Assembly: GCF_009799805.1 (NCBI RefSeq)
Contig: NZ_CP047050.1
Span: 2,246,001 to 2,310,000, forward strand
DNA length: 64,000 bases
Direction: 5' to 3'
From: Myroides phaeus
GTDB lineage: Bacteria; Bacteroidota; Bacteroidia; Flavobacteriales; Flavobacteriaceae
Position numbers and translations under genes: made by a program
The notes under the pieces: generated by a model
Told to the model about the DNA's origin: nothing
Databases searched by the model: none
The model's input: the letters and a program-made list of their open reading frames with translations, nothing else
In this document: piece by piece, positions 7,627-16,839 of the stretch
Layout of the letters: the number at the start of each line of letters is the position of its first letter
How positions within the stretch are numbered: the stretch's first letter is position 1

Positions 7627-9159
7627 ATGAAAGAATTGTGGGCTGAGGTTCAGTCACTTCGAAAATACGGATATAAAAACGAGATATTTGCCGGACTAAC
7701 TTCTGCAATGACAATGATTCCGGAGTCGTTATCATTTGCCATTTTAGCAGGGTTGTCGCCTTTAATGGGATTATATGCCGCTTTTTTAATGGGAATAGTA
7801 ACCGCTTTCTTTGGTGGAAGACCCGGAATGATTGCTGGTGGAGCAGGGGCAACTATCGTTGTAATGATGGCGTTAATCAGTACAGAAGGTGTACAATATT
7901 TATTGGCCGCAGTAATAGTAGCCGGAATCATACAGTTTTTAGTGGGAGTATTCAAGCTCGGCAAGTTTGTGCGCCTTATTCCACAACCGGTTATGTATGG
8001 ATTCTTAAACGGATTAGCCGTTATTATCTTTATGGCACAGGTGAAGCAATTTTCTGTGGTTGTAGACGGACAAACGCAGTGGTTGTCAGGAATGCCGTTA
8101 CTTGTTATGGGCGGACTTACCTTGCTTACCATTGGAATTGTACTGGGATTACCTAAAATTACAAAAGCAGTTCCCTCGTCATTAGTGGCGATATTAGTAC
8201 TAACCGCAGTCGTTTTCTTTTTACAAATCGACACCAAACGCGTAGCAGATATTGCCTCTGTAAGCGGTTCGTTACCCCAATTTCACTTGCCAAGTGTTCC
8301 CTTTACTTTAGACACGCTTAAAATCATCTTACCATATTCAGTTGTTATGGCAGCCGTTGGTTTGATAGAATCCCTATTGACGTTAAATATGGTAGATGAA
8401 ATCACCTATACCAAAGGAGATACCAATAAAGAAGCCAGAGCACAAGGTTATGCCAATGTAATTAACGGGTTCTTTGGAGGAATGGGAGGGTGTGCAATGG
8501 TAGCCCAAACGTTGGTTAACCTTAATTCAGGTGGCCGTACACGTATATCTGCTATCCTAAGTGCAGTTACCATTTTACTGGTTATTTTAGTCGGCGCACC
8601 CGTTATTGAACAAATACCAATGGCGGCATTAGTCGGAGTAATGATGATTGTGGCTATTACAACATTTAAGTGGTTTTCGTTTAAACTCATCACTAAAATG
8701 CCCAAAGCCGATGTCATTGTGGGAATAACCGTAGCGGCTATCACAATTATATTACACAATCTGGCTTTAGCGGTGTTTGTGGGAGTAATCATTTCTGCCT
8801 TAGTATTCGCTTGGGACAACGCTAAACGCATTCGTGCACGTGTATCTATTGATGAAAACGGAGCGAAGGTATATGCTATATACGGACCTCTATTTTTTGG
8901 ATCAACGGCTACTTTCTCAGAAAAGTTTAACCCATTAGAAGACCCAGAAGAAGTAATCATCGACTTTAAGGAGTCGCGCATTGCAGATATGTCGGCTATT
9001 GAAGCAGTGAATAAGTTGACAAAACTATACGCTTCACACCATAAAAAAGTAATCCTACGTCATTTGAGTTACGACTGTTATCGCTTGTTAGACAACGCAA
9101 AAGATATGGTTGAGGTGAATATAGCAAAAGACCCTACTTATAAAGTGATGGGAGACTAA
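7627..9159 (+). CDS. SulP-family inorganic anion transporter with STAS domain
   Basis: 510 residues. The membrane part (about 20-405) has the SulP signature near the N-terminus (EIFAGLTSAMTMIPESLSFA) and GLSPLMGLYAAF, followed by about 10-12 hydrophobic segments. The cytoplasmic C-terminus (about 425-510) is a STAS domain, recognisable from VIIDFKESRIADMSAIEAV. SulP proteins move sulfate, bicarbonate or other anions, usually with Na+ or H+. The substrate cannot be read from the sequence and no sulfur or carbonic anhydrase gene is adjacent. It is transcribed alone. The nearest terminator is at 9451-9499, leaving a ~290-base 3' region. Confidence 0.93.
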   Translation: MKELWAEVQSLRKYGYKNEIFAGLTSAMTMIPESLSFAILAGLSPLMGLYAAFLMGIVTAFFGGRPGMIAGGAGATIVVMMALISTEGVQYLLAAVIVAGIIQFLVGVFKLGKFVRLIPQPVMYGFLNGLAVIIFMAQVKQFSVVVDGQTQWLSGMPLLVMGGLTLLTIGIVLGLPKITKAVPSSLVAILVLTAVVFFLQIDTKRVADIASVSGSLPQFHLPSVPFTLDTLKIILPYSVVMAAVGLIESLLTLNMVDEITYTKGDTNKEARAQGYANVINGFFGGMGGCAMVAQTLVNLNSGGRTRISAILSAVTILLVILVGAPVIEQIPMAALVGVMMIVAITTFKWFSFKLITKMPKADVIVGITVAAITIILHNLALAVFVGVIISALVFAWDNAKRIRARVSIDENGAKVYAIYGPLFFGSTATFSEKFNPLEDPEEVIIDFKESRIADMSAIEAVNKLTKLYASHHKKVILRHLSYDCYRLLDNAKDMVEVNIAKDPTYKVMGD

Positions 9160-9450
9160 CAATAGACAGTAACGTTGTAATAGGAAATTATACGTGTTAA
9201 ATAACGGATGTTTTTTAAGTCTCAAACTTTATGTGCTGATAAAAATAAGGGGGCAACATTCAAATTTTGAAAACTAAAAAAGAAGGGGTAATTCATCTGT
9301 CCGAAATAGGAATGACAATTTATTTCATATAAACAATAGGTGTAAGTTGTTAAATATGAGTGTTTCTACTTAAATAATTTAGCATTGTAAATGCCAAGAC
9401 AACAAAGAAAAATAAGAAATTTGTTGCTACAATTTGTGATTTAACAAAAA

Positions 9451-9499
9451 AAGCGTTTTATTTGTCAGGAGTAAAGTTCGCAAAAACGCTTGTTTTTTT
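9451..9499 (+). terminator. Terminator, probably for the SulP gene
   Basis: AAGCGTTTT pairs with AAAACGCTT across a ~23-base loop, followed by G and seven T residues. Confidence 0.65.
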
Positions 9500-9625
9500 G
9501 TTGCTAAATAGCTGGTAAGCCAGTAATAGTAAAGGATGAGAGGAAGAAAAACAAAAAGAGAAAAGCATTTATTTACTCCACTTAGAAACGAATAATTAAT
9601 TCATTTACTAAATTAATATCACTTT

Positions 9626-9653
9626 AAAGCTCATTCTTCGGAATGAGCTTTTT
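9626..9653 (+). terminator. Terminator hairpin with a UUCG loop
   Basis: AAAGCTCATTC pairs with GAATGAGCTTT around TTCG, followed by T residues. This is a very stable hairpin upstream of the AraC-type gene. Confidence 0.75.
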
Positions 9654-9829
9654 ACTTTTAACACTGATAACCGGAAGCACTTTTTAGGGTTATTGAGGTG
9701 TTTTTACTTCATATAAATTCTCATATTGAGAATGTTTGTTATATTTAACTAAATATTATTCATTAGGTATTTGATTTTATATACTTTTATTCGAAACATA
9801 TTTACTTTATTTTTTAAACCTTACTACAA

Positions 9830-10705
9830 TTGGCTAATACTACAAAAATAGAAACCTTGTCTGCTTCAAATATTTTGGGAGAAGCTACTTGGGACATTAC
9901 ATTATTTAAACACACGGAGAAAGGGCGAAATGACCTTATAGCGCCACATAAGCACGATTTTTATCTTGTTTTTTTTGTGGAAAATGGGGGAGGAATACAC
10001 GATATCGACTTTAAAACTCACAATGTAGATGATTATCAAGTTTATTTTTTAAGACCACAACAAGTACACTATTGGATGTTAGAACAGGAAACTGTTGGGT
10101 ATCAAATGATGTTTTCTTCTATGATCTTAAAAACGCTTAATGCTACTTATAGTGCCTTGCCGTTTTTTCAATTGGGAGCACCAAATTGCTTGCAATTAAA
10201 GAAGGCGAGTTACGAAAAGTATAAAGCACAGTTAGAGGCGTTGGAAAAAAGCTTGAAAGGAAAGAAAGTGTTGGATAAAGAGATTTCTTTATTGAGCTTT
10301 CACCTATTGCTAAAATACCTACAAAAAGATTATTTAGCGGCTTATTCAGATATCGATTGGAATACAATGGACAAGAGTATCTTGGCTTTTGAAGAGTTAA
10401 TCGAGAAAAACTTTAGAGTACACAGCAATGTTGCTTTTTATGCTGAGGAATTAAAGATTACAGCAAATTATCTAAATATTTTGTGTAAGAAATACTTGGG
10501 AATTACGGCAAGTTCACTTATTATGGACCGTATATTATTAGAAGCAAAGCGACTTTTAACAACGACTAATGTGTCTGTAAAAGAAATCGCTTTTTCTTTG
10601 TCTTTCAATGATACCAGCTATTTCAATAACTTTTTTAGACGACAAATGGGGGTGACTCCAGGGGAGTTTAGAACAAATTATAAAAATTACAATAAAGAGG
10701 AATAA
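9830..10705 (+). CDS. AraC-family transcriptional regulator (TTG start)
   Basis: 291 residues from a TTG at 9830: an in-frame stop lies at 9815-9817 and no earlier start exists. Residues ~35-110 form a cupin-like sensor (PHKHDFYLVFFV, then YFLRPQQVHYW). The last 100 residues hold two helix-turn-helix motifs. The second, VKEIAFSLSFNDTSYFNNFF followed by RRQMGVTPGEFR, is the AraC/XylS signature. It lies 115 bases upstream of an exported amidohydrolase gene on the same strand, which is the obvious target. The inducer is unknown. Confidence 0.92.
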   Translation: MANTTKIETLSASNILGEATWDITLFKHTEKGRNDLIAPHKHDFYLVFFVENGGGIHDIDFKTHNVDDYQVYFLRPQQVHYWMLEQETVGYQMMFSSMILKTLNATYSALPFFQLGAPNCLQLKKASYEKYKAQLEALEKSLKGKKVLDKEISLLSFHLLLKYLQKDYLAAYSDIDWNTMDKSILAFEELIEKNFRVHSNVAFYAEELKITANYLNILCKKYLGITASSLIMDRILLEAKRLLTTTNVSVKEIAFSLSFNDTSYFNNFFRRQMGVTPGEFRTNYKNYNKEE

Positions 10706-10734
10706 AACCTCAATATAGCTTGTTTGTTGGCTTC

Positions 10735-10742
10735 TATCTTTG
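10735..10742 (+). promoter_or_regulatory. -7 box of the amidohydrolase gene
   Basis: TATCTTTG matches TAnnTTTG and lies 79 bases before the ATG. The gene therefore has its own promoter, which the upstream AraC-type regulator could control. Confidence 0.5.
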
Positions 10743-10820
10743 TGGTTGTTGAAAAGGAATAAATAACCAGGTTTTGAACCAGTTACTTTAAAACACCACC
10801 ACAATCTATAAATTCAAAGT

Positions 10821-12167
10821 ATGATGAATAGAAAACAATTTTTAGGGTTAACGACTGCCGCAACGGGAGGATTGTTTGTCCCTTCAGTTGGCTATTCACA
10901 AATGGAACAACAAGAAGAACAACAACAAAAATTAGGAGACGTTAATGAATTCGCCTTGCTTAATGTTCGTTTAGAAAACAACTTTGTTTACAATGACAAA
11001 GGTCAAGTAAACGGAACGCAAACTGGGTTGTATGACTTATATATTGTTGATGGACTTATTAAGTCGATTGACAAAGCAGGGATAAAGTCGTTTTCTGTAG
11101 CCACTATGGACGCAGGCGGATTGTTAATGTTGCCAGGATTAAGGGATATGCATATCCATATTGATAAGACGTTTTTTGGTGAACGTTGGTACGGAGAACC
11201 CAGACCGGGTAATTCTGTCAAGGATATGATAGCACTTGAACAGCGAATATTACCTGGGCTATTAGAGAAATCAGTTGAAAAAGCCGAAATGGCAATTGAC
11301 CTGATGAATAGTCAAGGAACGTATTTTACGAGATGTCAAACAAATATAGACCCTACAAGTGGGGTGAAGAGTTTGGAGAATCTACAAGTTGCTTTATCTA
11401 ACAAAAAAGAGGTTATCCAATCAGAGATAGTTGCCTTTCCGCAACACGGTATTCTGTATTCAGATTCAGAAGCATTGTTGCGCGAGTCAGCACAAATGGG
11501 GATTGACTACATAGGAGGATTAGATCCGACTACGGTAGATGGGAATATGGAGAAATCGCTTGACATTATGTTTCAAATCGCAATGGACTACAACAAAGGC
11601 GTAGATATTCACCTTCACGAAGGTGCATCTACGGGGCTTCCGGCTATTGAACATATGATTAAAAGAGTAAGTGAAAACAAAGCATTACAAGGACGTACCT
11701 ATATCAGTCACGGTTTTGCGTTGGCACAAATAGAACAAAATAAACTGGAAAGCATAGCCGAACAGTTAAATCACTTTGGTATTGGGGTAATTACAAGTGT
11801 GCCTATCGGGCGTATGACAATGCCAATACCGACTTTGTACAAACACAAGGTTAAAGTGATGACGGGAACCGATAGTATTATCGATCACTGGCAACCATTT
11901 GGAAGCTGTGATATGCTTGAAAAAGCTAAGTACTGTGCGGAATTATACGGATGGACAGACGATTATCACTTGAGTAGAGCGTTGCAAATAGCTACAAAAG
12001 ACCAAGTGTTGCCTCTTTCAAACAAAGGAGAGCGCCAATGGCCAAAAGTAGGAGATGAGGCAAGTTTTGTTTTGGTAAAAGCAAGTTGTTCTGCAGAAGC
12101 AGTAGCGCGATTACCACAACGTGAACAGGTCTTTAACCAAGGGGAAATGGTTTATACCAAAGAATAG
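10821..12167 (+). CDS. Exported amidohydrolase, cytosine deaminase-like
   Basis: 448 residues. The N-terminus MMNRKQFLGLTTAATGGLFV followed by a small-residue region is a signal peptide resembling a Tat signal, but with RK rather than RR. The enzyme domain has metal ligands of the amidohydrolase superfamily: HIHIDK near residue 110 (cytosine deaminase type), HLHEGA near 270, SHGFAL near 300 and TGTDSI near 355. The expected reaction is hydrolytic deamination or amide cleavage of a nitrogen heterocycle, outside the cytoplasm if exported. CodA itself is cytoplasmic, so the substrate is uncertain. Control by the upstream AraC-type protein is likely. Confidence 0.85.
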   Translation: MMNRKQFLGLTTAATGGLFVPSVGYSQMEQQEEQQQKLGDVNEFALLNVRLENNFVYNDKGQVNGTQTGLYDLYIVDGLIKSIDKAGIKSFSVATMDAGGLLMLPGLRDMHIHIDKTFFGERWYGEPRPGNSVKDMIALEQRILPGLLEKSVEKAEMAIDLMNSQGTYFTRCQTNIDPTSGVKSLENLQVALSNKKEVIQSEIVAFPQHGILYSDSEALLRESAQMGIDYIGGLDPTTVDGNMEKSLDIMFQIAMDYNKGVDIHLHEGASTGLPAIEHMIKRVSENKALQGRTYISHGFALAQIEQNKLESIAEQLNHFGIGVITSVPIGRMTMPIPTLYKHKVKVMTGTDSIIDHWQPFGSCDMLEKAKYCAELYGWTDDYHLSRALQIATKDQVLPLSNKGERQWPKVGDEASFVLVKASCSAEAVARLPQREQVFNQGEMVYTKE

Positions 12168-12357
12168 TTGTAACTTGATAAAAGGGCAAACTATTCTGAT
12201 AACAGTGAATTTTTTTTTTTCATAGCCCAATTTTATATTTTTTTTAATTAACTAAGAGTTAGCCCTCGGGCGAATTCTTGTTCTTAGAAATATTTTTTAA
12301 TAGCATCTTGATTTAGTGTGTTTTGAATCTTAATTATTAAAATTTATATTTCTAAAG

Positions 12358-12387
12358 AAAGCCAATCCTTTACGGGTTGGCTTTTTT
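12358..12387 (+). terminator. Plus-strand terminator downstream of the amidohydrolase
   Basis: AAAGCCAATCC pairs with GGGTTGGCTTT (one G-U pair) around a short loop, followed by T residues. It lies ~190 bases after the stop codon. Confidence 0.75.
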
Positions 12388-12434
12388 GTTTTTTACCGTG
12401 TTTTATTTGGGAACGATTTAAGGACGAGTTAGGG

Positions 12435-12485
12435 CTTGTTCGGAAAAGTACCCTGTTTTGCGAACAAGTCTCGCACTTTTCCGAA
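12435..12485. repeat. Dispersed structured element, copy A
   Basis: There are two overlapping inverted repeats: CTTGTTCG (12435-12442) with CGAACAAG (12461-12468), and TTCGGAAAAGT (12439-12449) with ACTTTTCCGAA (12475-12485). They share bases and so cannot form at the same time. Related sequence occurs at 30372-30484 and 56975-57030. Confidence 0.65.
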
Positions 12486-12646
12486 ACTGTTCCGAAGGAA
12501 GGTCTGAATAAGGATTGTATTGTGTTGTAAAACAATATTTTGCGTTTATTATGTAGGTTAAGAGATTTGTTAGAATTAGTAAAGACAACTAAATATAGAG
12601 ATAAAAAACATTTGTTTATGCGAATCGATTTCGCAATAAGGCATAA

Positions 12647-12673
12647 AAAAAGCCACTAATTATAGTGGCTTTT
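12647..12673 (-). terminator. Terminator of the DUF2853 gene
   Basis: AAAAGCCACTA pairs with TAGTGGCTTTT. The minus strand continues into a T run. It lies 18 bases past the stop. Confidence 0.85.
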
Positions 12674-12690
12674 CTTGGTACACAATAGTA

Positions 12691-13035
12691 CTATTTGTTA
12701 TAAACACTTTCTTTTTTGAAGTGAACTGTTAGTAAGTAATATACTACAGCTCTGTATTTATTTCTGTTAGATTGACCATATTGGTCCATAACTTTAGCAA
12801 TAGCAGCATCTAATTTAGCATCATCTTTTAATCCTAACTTCTTGATTAAGAAGTTGTTTTTAACTGTTGCTAATTCTGATTCAGAAGAACTTGCTACTGT
12901 AGAAGAATCCTTGTTGTAAATAGAAGGACCACATCCAATAGTTACTTTTTCTAATAATTCCATGTTTGGAGTTACACCACATTTCTCTTTAAGATCTGCA
13001 GCGTACTTTTTAATAAGTTCGGCTCTTTTACTCAT
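12691..13035 (-). CDS. DUF2853 family protein (114 aa)
   Basis: 114 residues, the normal length of this small cytoplasmic family. Recognisable stretches are MSKRAELIKKYAADLKEKCG, VTIGCGPSIYN, ELATVKNNFLIKKLGL and SNRNKYRAVVYYLLTVHF. DUF2853 proteins are helical and of unknown function. The gene is transcribed alone on the minus strand, with its own terminator and an upstream spacer of ~70 bases from menD. No regulatory site is evident. Confidence 0.88.
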   Translation of the reverse strand: MSKRAELIKKYAADLKEKCGVTPNMELLEKVTIGCGPSIYNKDSSTVASSSESELATVKNNFLIKKLGLKDDAKLDAAIAKVMDQYGQSNRNKYRAVVYYLLTVHFKKESVYNK

Positions 13036-13103
13036 ATAACTTTTTTTTTAACGACTACAAGATAACAAATATTACAATATGTAAGTACTATTTTTTGATA
13101 AAA

Positions 13104-14756
13104 TTACATACTGCGAAAATAGTTGCTTAAAACCTCATTGTTTACTTGTGTTGGCGTGAAAACTTCTAAGATACAAGGCTGGTTATTGTTGCTCCAGAAA
13201 TGATTAGAAGCCTCTTTTAACTGTTCTTCATCTTCAGCCGTAAGGTAATTAAAGCCATACATCTTCGCTAAATGCTCTGCTGTGTGGTTGTGAGAAGTCT
13301 CAAAAAAGGTATTAAATATTTCGTTTTCCTTATGTCCTGGTAATATTCTAAAAATACCACCACCGCGGTTGTTAAGCAATACAATCTTAAAATTGCTTGG
13401 AATATAGTTGTTCCACAATCCGTTGCTGTCATAAAGGAAGCTAATATCTCCTGTAATCAGTACGGTTGGCTTGTTAGAAGCTACAGCAGCCCCTATAGCC
13501 GTAGAAGTACTTCCGTCTATGCCACTTGTTCCCCTGTTGCAAAATACTTCAACAGACGAGTCTATTTTAAGTAATTGCGCATAGCGAATAGCAGAACTAT
13601 TGCTTATTTGTAATTGCGTATGTTGTGGCAATTGGTCAAATAGCACTTCAAATACCTTTAAATCAGAGAAAGGTACTGTTTTTAAAAAAGCATTGTGCTT
13701 AGCCAAACGCTGTGTTGCAATACCCAACATCCACGCTTGATAAGGAGAAGCGAGTGGTTGCGTATTGTTTTGAAGCATTTCAAAGAATACCTCAGGCGTT
13801 TCGAATACCGTTTTATTTAAAGCAGTGTACGTGTCGTAATGACGTAGCGTGTCTATGTGCCAGTGTTGTCCTGGTTTGTATTTGCGCAAGAAAGCCTTGA
13901 TGCGTTTACTAACAACCATTCCCCCAAACGTAACCAAGATATCTGGCTGTAAGTTTTCAAAGTCCTCTTGAGAGAACGTCGTAATAATACGGTCGATATG
14001 CTCAATAAACATTGGGTGGTGTAGGTTAGACGTCGTTTCAGTTAACACTACCACAGAAGGGTCGTTGGCTAACCAATTGACAATAGCCTCACTTAGTACG
14101 TGGGGCGTATTCACGCCAACAAGTACCAGTTTCTTTGCAGATTTGTTCCAATCCTCTACATAAGGAGTGTAGTCTTTAAAAGCAGGAGGTAGTTCCTCCA
14201 TATCTATAATCGTAGGCGTAACCGTTAAAGCGTCCACAGTGTTGTACAACGGTTCCTCAAAAGGCGCGTTGATGTGTACAGGACCCTTTTTGGCAATTGC
14301 CGTGTTAATCGCATTGTTGATCAGCATATCATTTTCTACGTTAGCATCTTCGTGAAGGTTAGCGCTATAAAGGATATGGTTTTCATATACATTGCGTTGG
14401 CGAATCGTTTGTCCGTCTCCGATATCTATTTTTTGAGTAGGCCTATCAGCAGAAATAACAATCAAGGGGATTTGGCTATAAAAAGCCTCTGCTACAGCCG
14501 GATAGTAGTTTAAAAGGGCAGAACCCGAAGTACATACTAAAGCGATGGGAAACTGCTCTTGTTGTGCTATTCCCATTCCAAAGAAAGCTGCACAGCGTTC
14601 ATCAGCGATACTATAACACGTAAAAAAAGGATCACTTGCAAACCCGATTGTAAGCGGGGCATTGCGTGATCCTGGAGATATTATAATACGTTGTATATTT
14701 TTTGCTTTACAGATTTCAATAATGCTTTGTGCTAATTCTATTTCTGGATAAGTCAT
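13104..14756 (-). CDS. menD: MenD, SEPHCHC synthase
   Basis: 550 residues. The enzyme is a thiamine-diphosphate-dependent 2-succinyl-5-enolpyruvyl-6-hydroxy-3-cyclohexene-1-carboxylate synthase. It joins isochorismate and 2-oxoglutarate in menaquinone synthesis. N-terminal features are RIIISPGSRNAPLTIGFA and CTSGSALLNYYPAVAEAF. The C-terminal ThDP-binding half has RGTSGIDGSTSTAIGAA and VLITGDISFLYDSNGLWN. Length and motifs match the family. No other men gene is adjacent in the window. It is divergent neither with menF nor with menA, so any operon partner must lie elsewhere. Menaquinone is the expected respiratory quinone of this clade. Confidence 0.96.
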   Translation of the reverse strand: MTYPEIELAQSIIEICKAKNIQRIIISPGSRNAPLTIGFASDPFFTCYSIADERCAAFFGMGIAQQEQFPIALVCTSGSALLNYYPAVAEAFYSQIPLIVISADRPTQKIDIGDGQTIRQRNVYENHILYSANLHEDANVENDMLINNAINTAIAKKGPVHINAPFEEPLYNTVDALTVTPTIIDMEELPPAFKDYTPYVEDWNKSAKKLVLVGVNTPHVLSEAIVNWLANDPSVVVLTETTSNLHHPMFIEHIDRIITTFSQEDFENLQPDILVTFGGMVVSKRIKAFLRKYKPGQHWHIDTLRHYDTYTALNKTVFETPEVFFEMLQNNTQPLASPYQAWMLGIATQRLAKHNAFLKTVPFSDLKVFEVLFDQLPQHTQLQISNSSAIRYAQLLKIDSSVEVFCNRGTSGIDGSTSTAIGAAVASNKPTVLITGDISFLYDSNGLWNNYIPSNFKIVLLNNRGGGIFRILPGHKENEIFNTFFETSHNHTAEHLAKMYGFNYLTAEDEEQLKEASNHFWSNNNQPCILEVFTPTQVNNEVLSNYFRSM

Positions 14757-14816
14757 AATTACAAACTAAAACCCAAAGATACGAACAAACAAAGCAAAAA
14801 TCGTAGTTAAGCAACC

Positions 14817-15410
14817 TTATTTTGCTCTTACCCAATCTTTAATTTCAGGCTCTGTTGGCAAGATACGTGGGTTTACCACTTTTACTAAATGACCTGTTTC
14901 GTCAATTAAGTATTTTTGGAAATTCCACTCTACTTCACTATCGGCGTAACCATTCTTTGATTTTTTAGTCAAAAACTCGTAAATCGGAGCCATATCAGCA
15001 CCTTTTACAGATATTTTAGACATCATTGGAAAGCTTACTCCGTAGTTTTGCTCACAGAAAGTAGCGATTTCCTCATTGCTTCCTGGTTCTTGTGCCCCAA
15101 AGTTATTAGCAGGGAAACCTACGATTACGAAGTTGTCTCCGCCGTATTCGTTATACAAGCTTTGAAGTTGTTTGTATTGCGGTGTCAATCCACATTCAGA
15201 AGCTGTGTTTACGATTAAGATCTTTTTTCCTTTTAAAGAAGCAAAGTCAAACTCCTCTCCATAAAGGTCTGTTACTTTAAATTGGTAGATTGTTTTTTTG
15301 TCTTTAGGCGTTTCTTTCATTTCTATAGGTGTTTTTAAATTGGTAAGGTCAGTATAGGCAAACGTTGGAACAGCAAACGCAATTGCTGCTATTAACATTA
15401 GTTTTCTCAT
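14817..15410 (-). CDS. Glutathione peroxidase-like thiol peroxidase, exported
   Basis: 197 residues, longer than the usual ~160 because of a signal peptide (MRKLMLIAAIAFAVPTFAY). The protein therefore probably acts in the periplasm. Catalytic tetrad positions are visible: Cys in NTASECGLTPQY, Gln context in FPANNFGAQEPGS, and Trp-Asn in VEWNFQKYLID. The active site is Cys, not selenocysteine. Bacterial enzymes of this type usually take electrons from thioredoxin rather than glutathione; CEQNY could supply the resolving Cys. It sits next to menD but is separated by 60 bases, so co-transcription is possible. Confidence 0.92.
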   Translation of the reverse strand: MRKLMLIAAIAFAVPTFAYTDLTNLKTPIEMKETPKDKKTIYQFKVTDLYGEEFDFASLKGKKILIVNTASECGLTPQYKQLQSLYNEYGGDNFVIVGFPANNFGAQEPGSNEEIATFCEQNYGVSFPMMSKISVKGADMAPIYEFLTKKSKNGYADSEVEWNFQKYLIDETGHLVKVVNPRILPTEPEIKDWVRAK

Positions 15411-15631
15411 GATATTGTTGGTTTTAATAAGGTTCCAAATTACGAATTGATTTTGAAATAGGCGTTGAATTTAACGGATTTATAAGAGAAAAGAGAAAAT
15501 TACAACTATTCCTACACATAAAAGAAGGTGTTCGTTATAGCTTGAAAATGAGGATAAAGCGTTAAAATAAGTTACTCTTAATTAATAGTAAAAATAAGAT
15601 GCGTAAAAAGCTGTTTTTTCTGAGAATCTTT

Positions 15632-15639
15632 TAACTTTG
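15632..15639 (+). promoter_or_regulatory. -7 box of pheA
   Basis: TAACTTTG matches TAnnTTTG and lies 32 bases before the ATG of pheA. Confidence 0.5.
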
Positions 15640-15671
15640 GTAACTTGATTTAACCACAAAAAGAATTAATT

Positions 15672-16517
15672 ATGAAATCAGTTGTCATTCAAGGGATTAA
15701 GGGATCTTTTCACCACGAAGCAGTGAACCGATTTTTTAAAGAAGAAGCGGTAGAGATTGTGGACAGTCCCACGTTTAACTCACTTGTTAAACAAGTAGTT
15801 AACGAACAAGCAAATTATGGTATGATGGCGATAGAGAACTCAATAGCTGGGTCTATTTTGCCAAATTATTCCTTGATGACGAAGAACGACTTGTATATCT
15901 GGGGAGAGGTTAAGTTGCCTATAAAGCACAATTTACTGGCTTTGGAAGGACAATCGTTAGCTGATATTTCGGAGGTACGGACGCATCCAATGGCGTTGTT
16001 GCAATGTGAAAACTTTCTTGATCAATATGAAACGTGGAAGCGATTAGCGATGGACGATACGGCCACTTGTGCGCGTAACATCAAGAATAACCAATATAAA
16101 GGTGTGGCATCTATTGGGTCAATGTTGGCGGCAGAGATGTACGGCTTAGAGGTGTTAGCAGAAAACATTCACGATGTATATGATAATTATACTCGCTTTT
16201 ATCTGCTGAGCAAGCAGCCAAAGCAAGTAGAAGGGTTTAACAAGGCAAGTTTGTATTTCTATACCGACCACCAAAAGGGGAGTTTAAACCGTGTTTTAGA
16301 GATATTTGCTTCTCACGACTTAAACTTGAGTAAGATACAATCGGTTCCACTTACGGGAAGTGTGTTTCAATATTCGTTTCACGCCAATGTAGTATTGGTT
16401 AATAACGACTATGAGAAATATTACCAAGCATTGGAAAAAGTACGTCAAGCAACCCGTTTTTTCAAGGTTTTAGGCGAGTATATGGAAGACCAGATTCCGT
16501 CTGACTATCAGTATTAA
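15672..16517 (+). CDS. pheA: Prephenate dehydratase
   Basis: 281 residues. It converts prephenate to phenylpyruvate in phenylalanine synthesis. The N-terminal catalytic domain has IQGIKGSFHHEAV, the substrate-binding MAIENSIAGSI, ASIGS and the conserved TRF motif in YDNYTRFYLLS. The C-terminal ~80 residues form an ACT domain (KGSLNRVLEIFASHDLNLSK). The usual ESRP motif for phenylalanine binding is replaced by KIQS, which I believe is common in Bacteroidota. There is no chorismate mutase domain. The gene is monocistronic, with promoter and terminator close by. Confidence 0.94.
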   Translation: MKSVVIQGIKGSFHHEAVNRFFKEEAVEIVDSPTFNSLVKQVVNEQANYGMMAIENSIAGSILPNYSLMTKNDLYIWGEVKLPIKHNLLALEGQSLADISEVRTHPMALLQCENFLDQYETWKRLAMDDTATCARNIKNNQYKGVASIGSMLAAEMYGLEVLAENIHDVYDNYTRFYLLSKQPKQVEGFNKASLYFYTDHQKGSLNRVLEIFASHDLNLSKIQSVPLTGSVFQYSFHANVVLVNNDYEKYYQALEKVRQATRFFKVLGEYMEDQIPSDYQY

Positions 16518-16534
16518 CGGAAGAAAATTATAGT

Positions 16535-16566
16535 AAAAAAGGCGTGAGTATATCACGCCTTTTTTT
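16535..16566 (+). terminator. Terminator of pheA
   Basis: AAAAAAGGCGTGA pairs with TCACGCCTTTTTT around GTATA. It lies 18 bases after the stop codon. Confidence 0.92.
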
Positions 16567-16770
16567 GTGGCTAATGCAGAGGTTAGTCACTGTGTTGTTT
16601 TCAGTAGGCGGTGTAAGGAGTATCTCTGTCGAAAAAAAAGGCTGTTATAAGAAGATGTGTTTCCTTCAAAACCACTTAAAAGAACCATTTAGAACGATTT
16701 GATAAGAAATAATGCAACTAATTTTAAAAAAAGACGTTAGCATATATAAGGTTAAGCGAATTATAAATAG

Positions 16771-16778
16771 TAATTTTG
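16771..16778 (+). promoter_or_regulatory. -7 box of the OmpA/PD40 gene
   Basis: TAATTTTG matches TAnnTTTG, 62 bases before the chosen ATG at 16840. The rest of the 16567-16839 spacer shows no gene. Confidence 0.45.
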
Positions 16779-16839
16779 ATTAGAAATCATAAAAAGTAGC
16801 GAAGGGTAAAATCTTTGTTGTGAAAATTAAGATGTGTAT

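Larger units (their letters stand above)
9160..9829. other. Intergenic region with two plus-strand terminator hairpins
   Basis: No coding frame is supported. AACAAA (from 9403) and TTTGTT (from 9420) form a weak stem, followed by strong hairpins at 9451-9499 and 9626-9653. The second hairpin has no annotated gene of its own, so a short untranslated RNA between 9500 and 9653 is possible, but I see no clear promoter for it. Confidence 0.4.
12168..12690. other. Intergenic region with terminators and a dispersed hairpin element
   Basis: The region holds a run of 12 T residues near 12210-12222, a terminator at 12358-12387, a structured repeat element at 12435-12485 and the terminator of the next minus-strand gene. 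I see no credible gene. Confidence 0.5.

Noticed and set aside
7650..8237. Long minus-strand open frame inside the SulP gene (also 8448-8981)
   Set aside because: Both are shadows of the well-supported SulP gene on the plus strand.
12344..12535. Small minus-strand frame over the hairpin element
   Set aside because: It covers a terminator and the structured repeat; no protein-like features.
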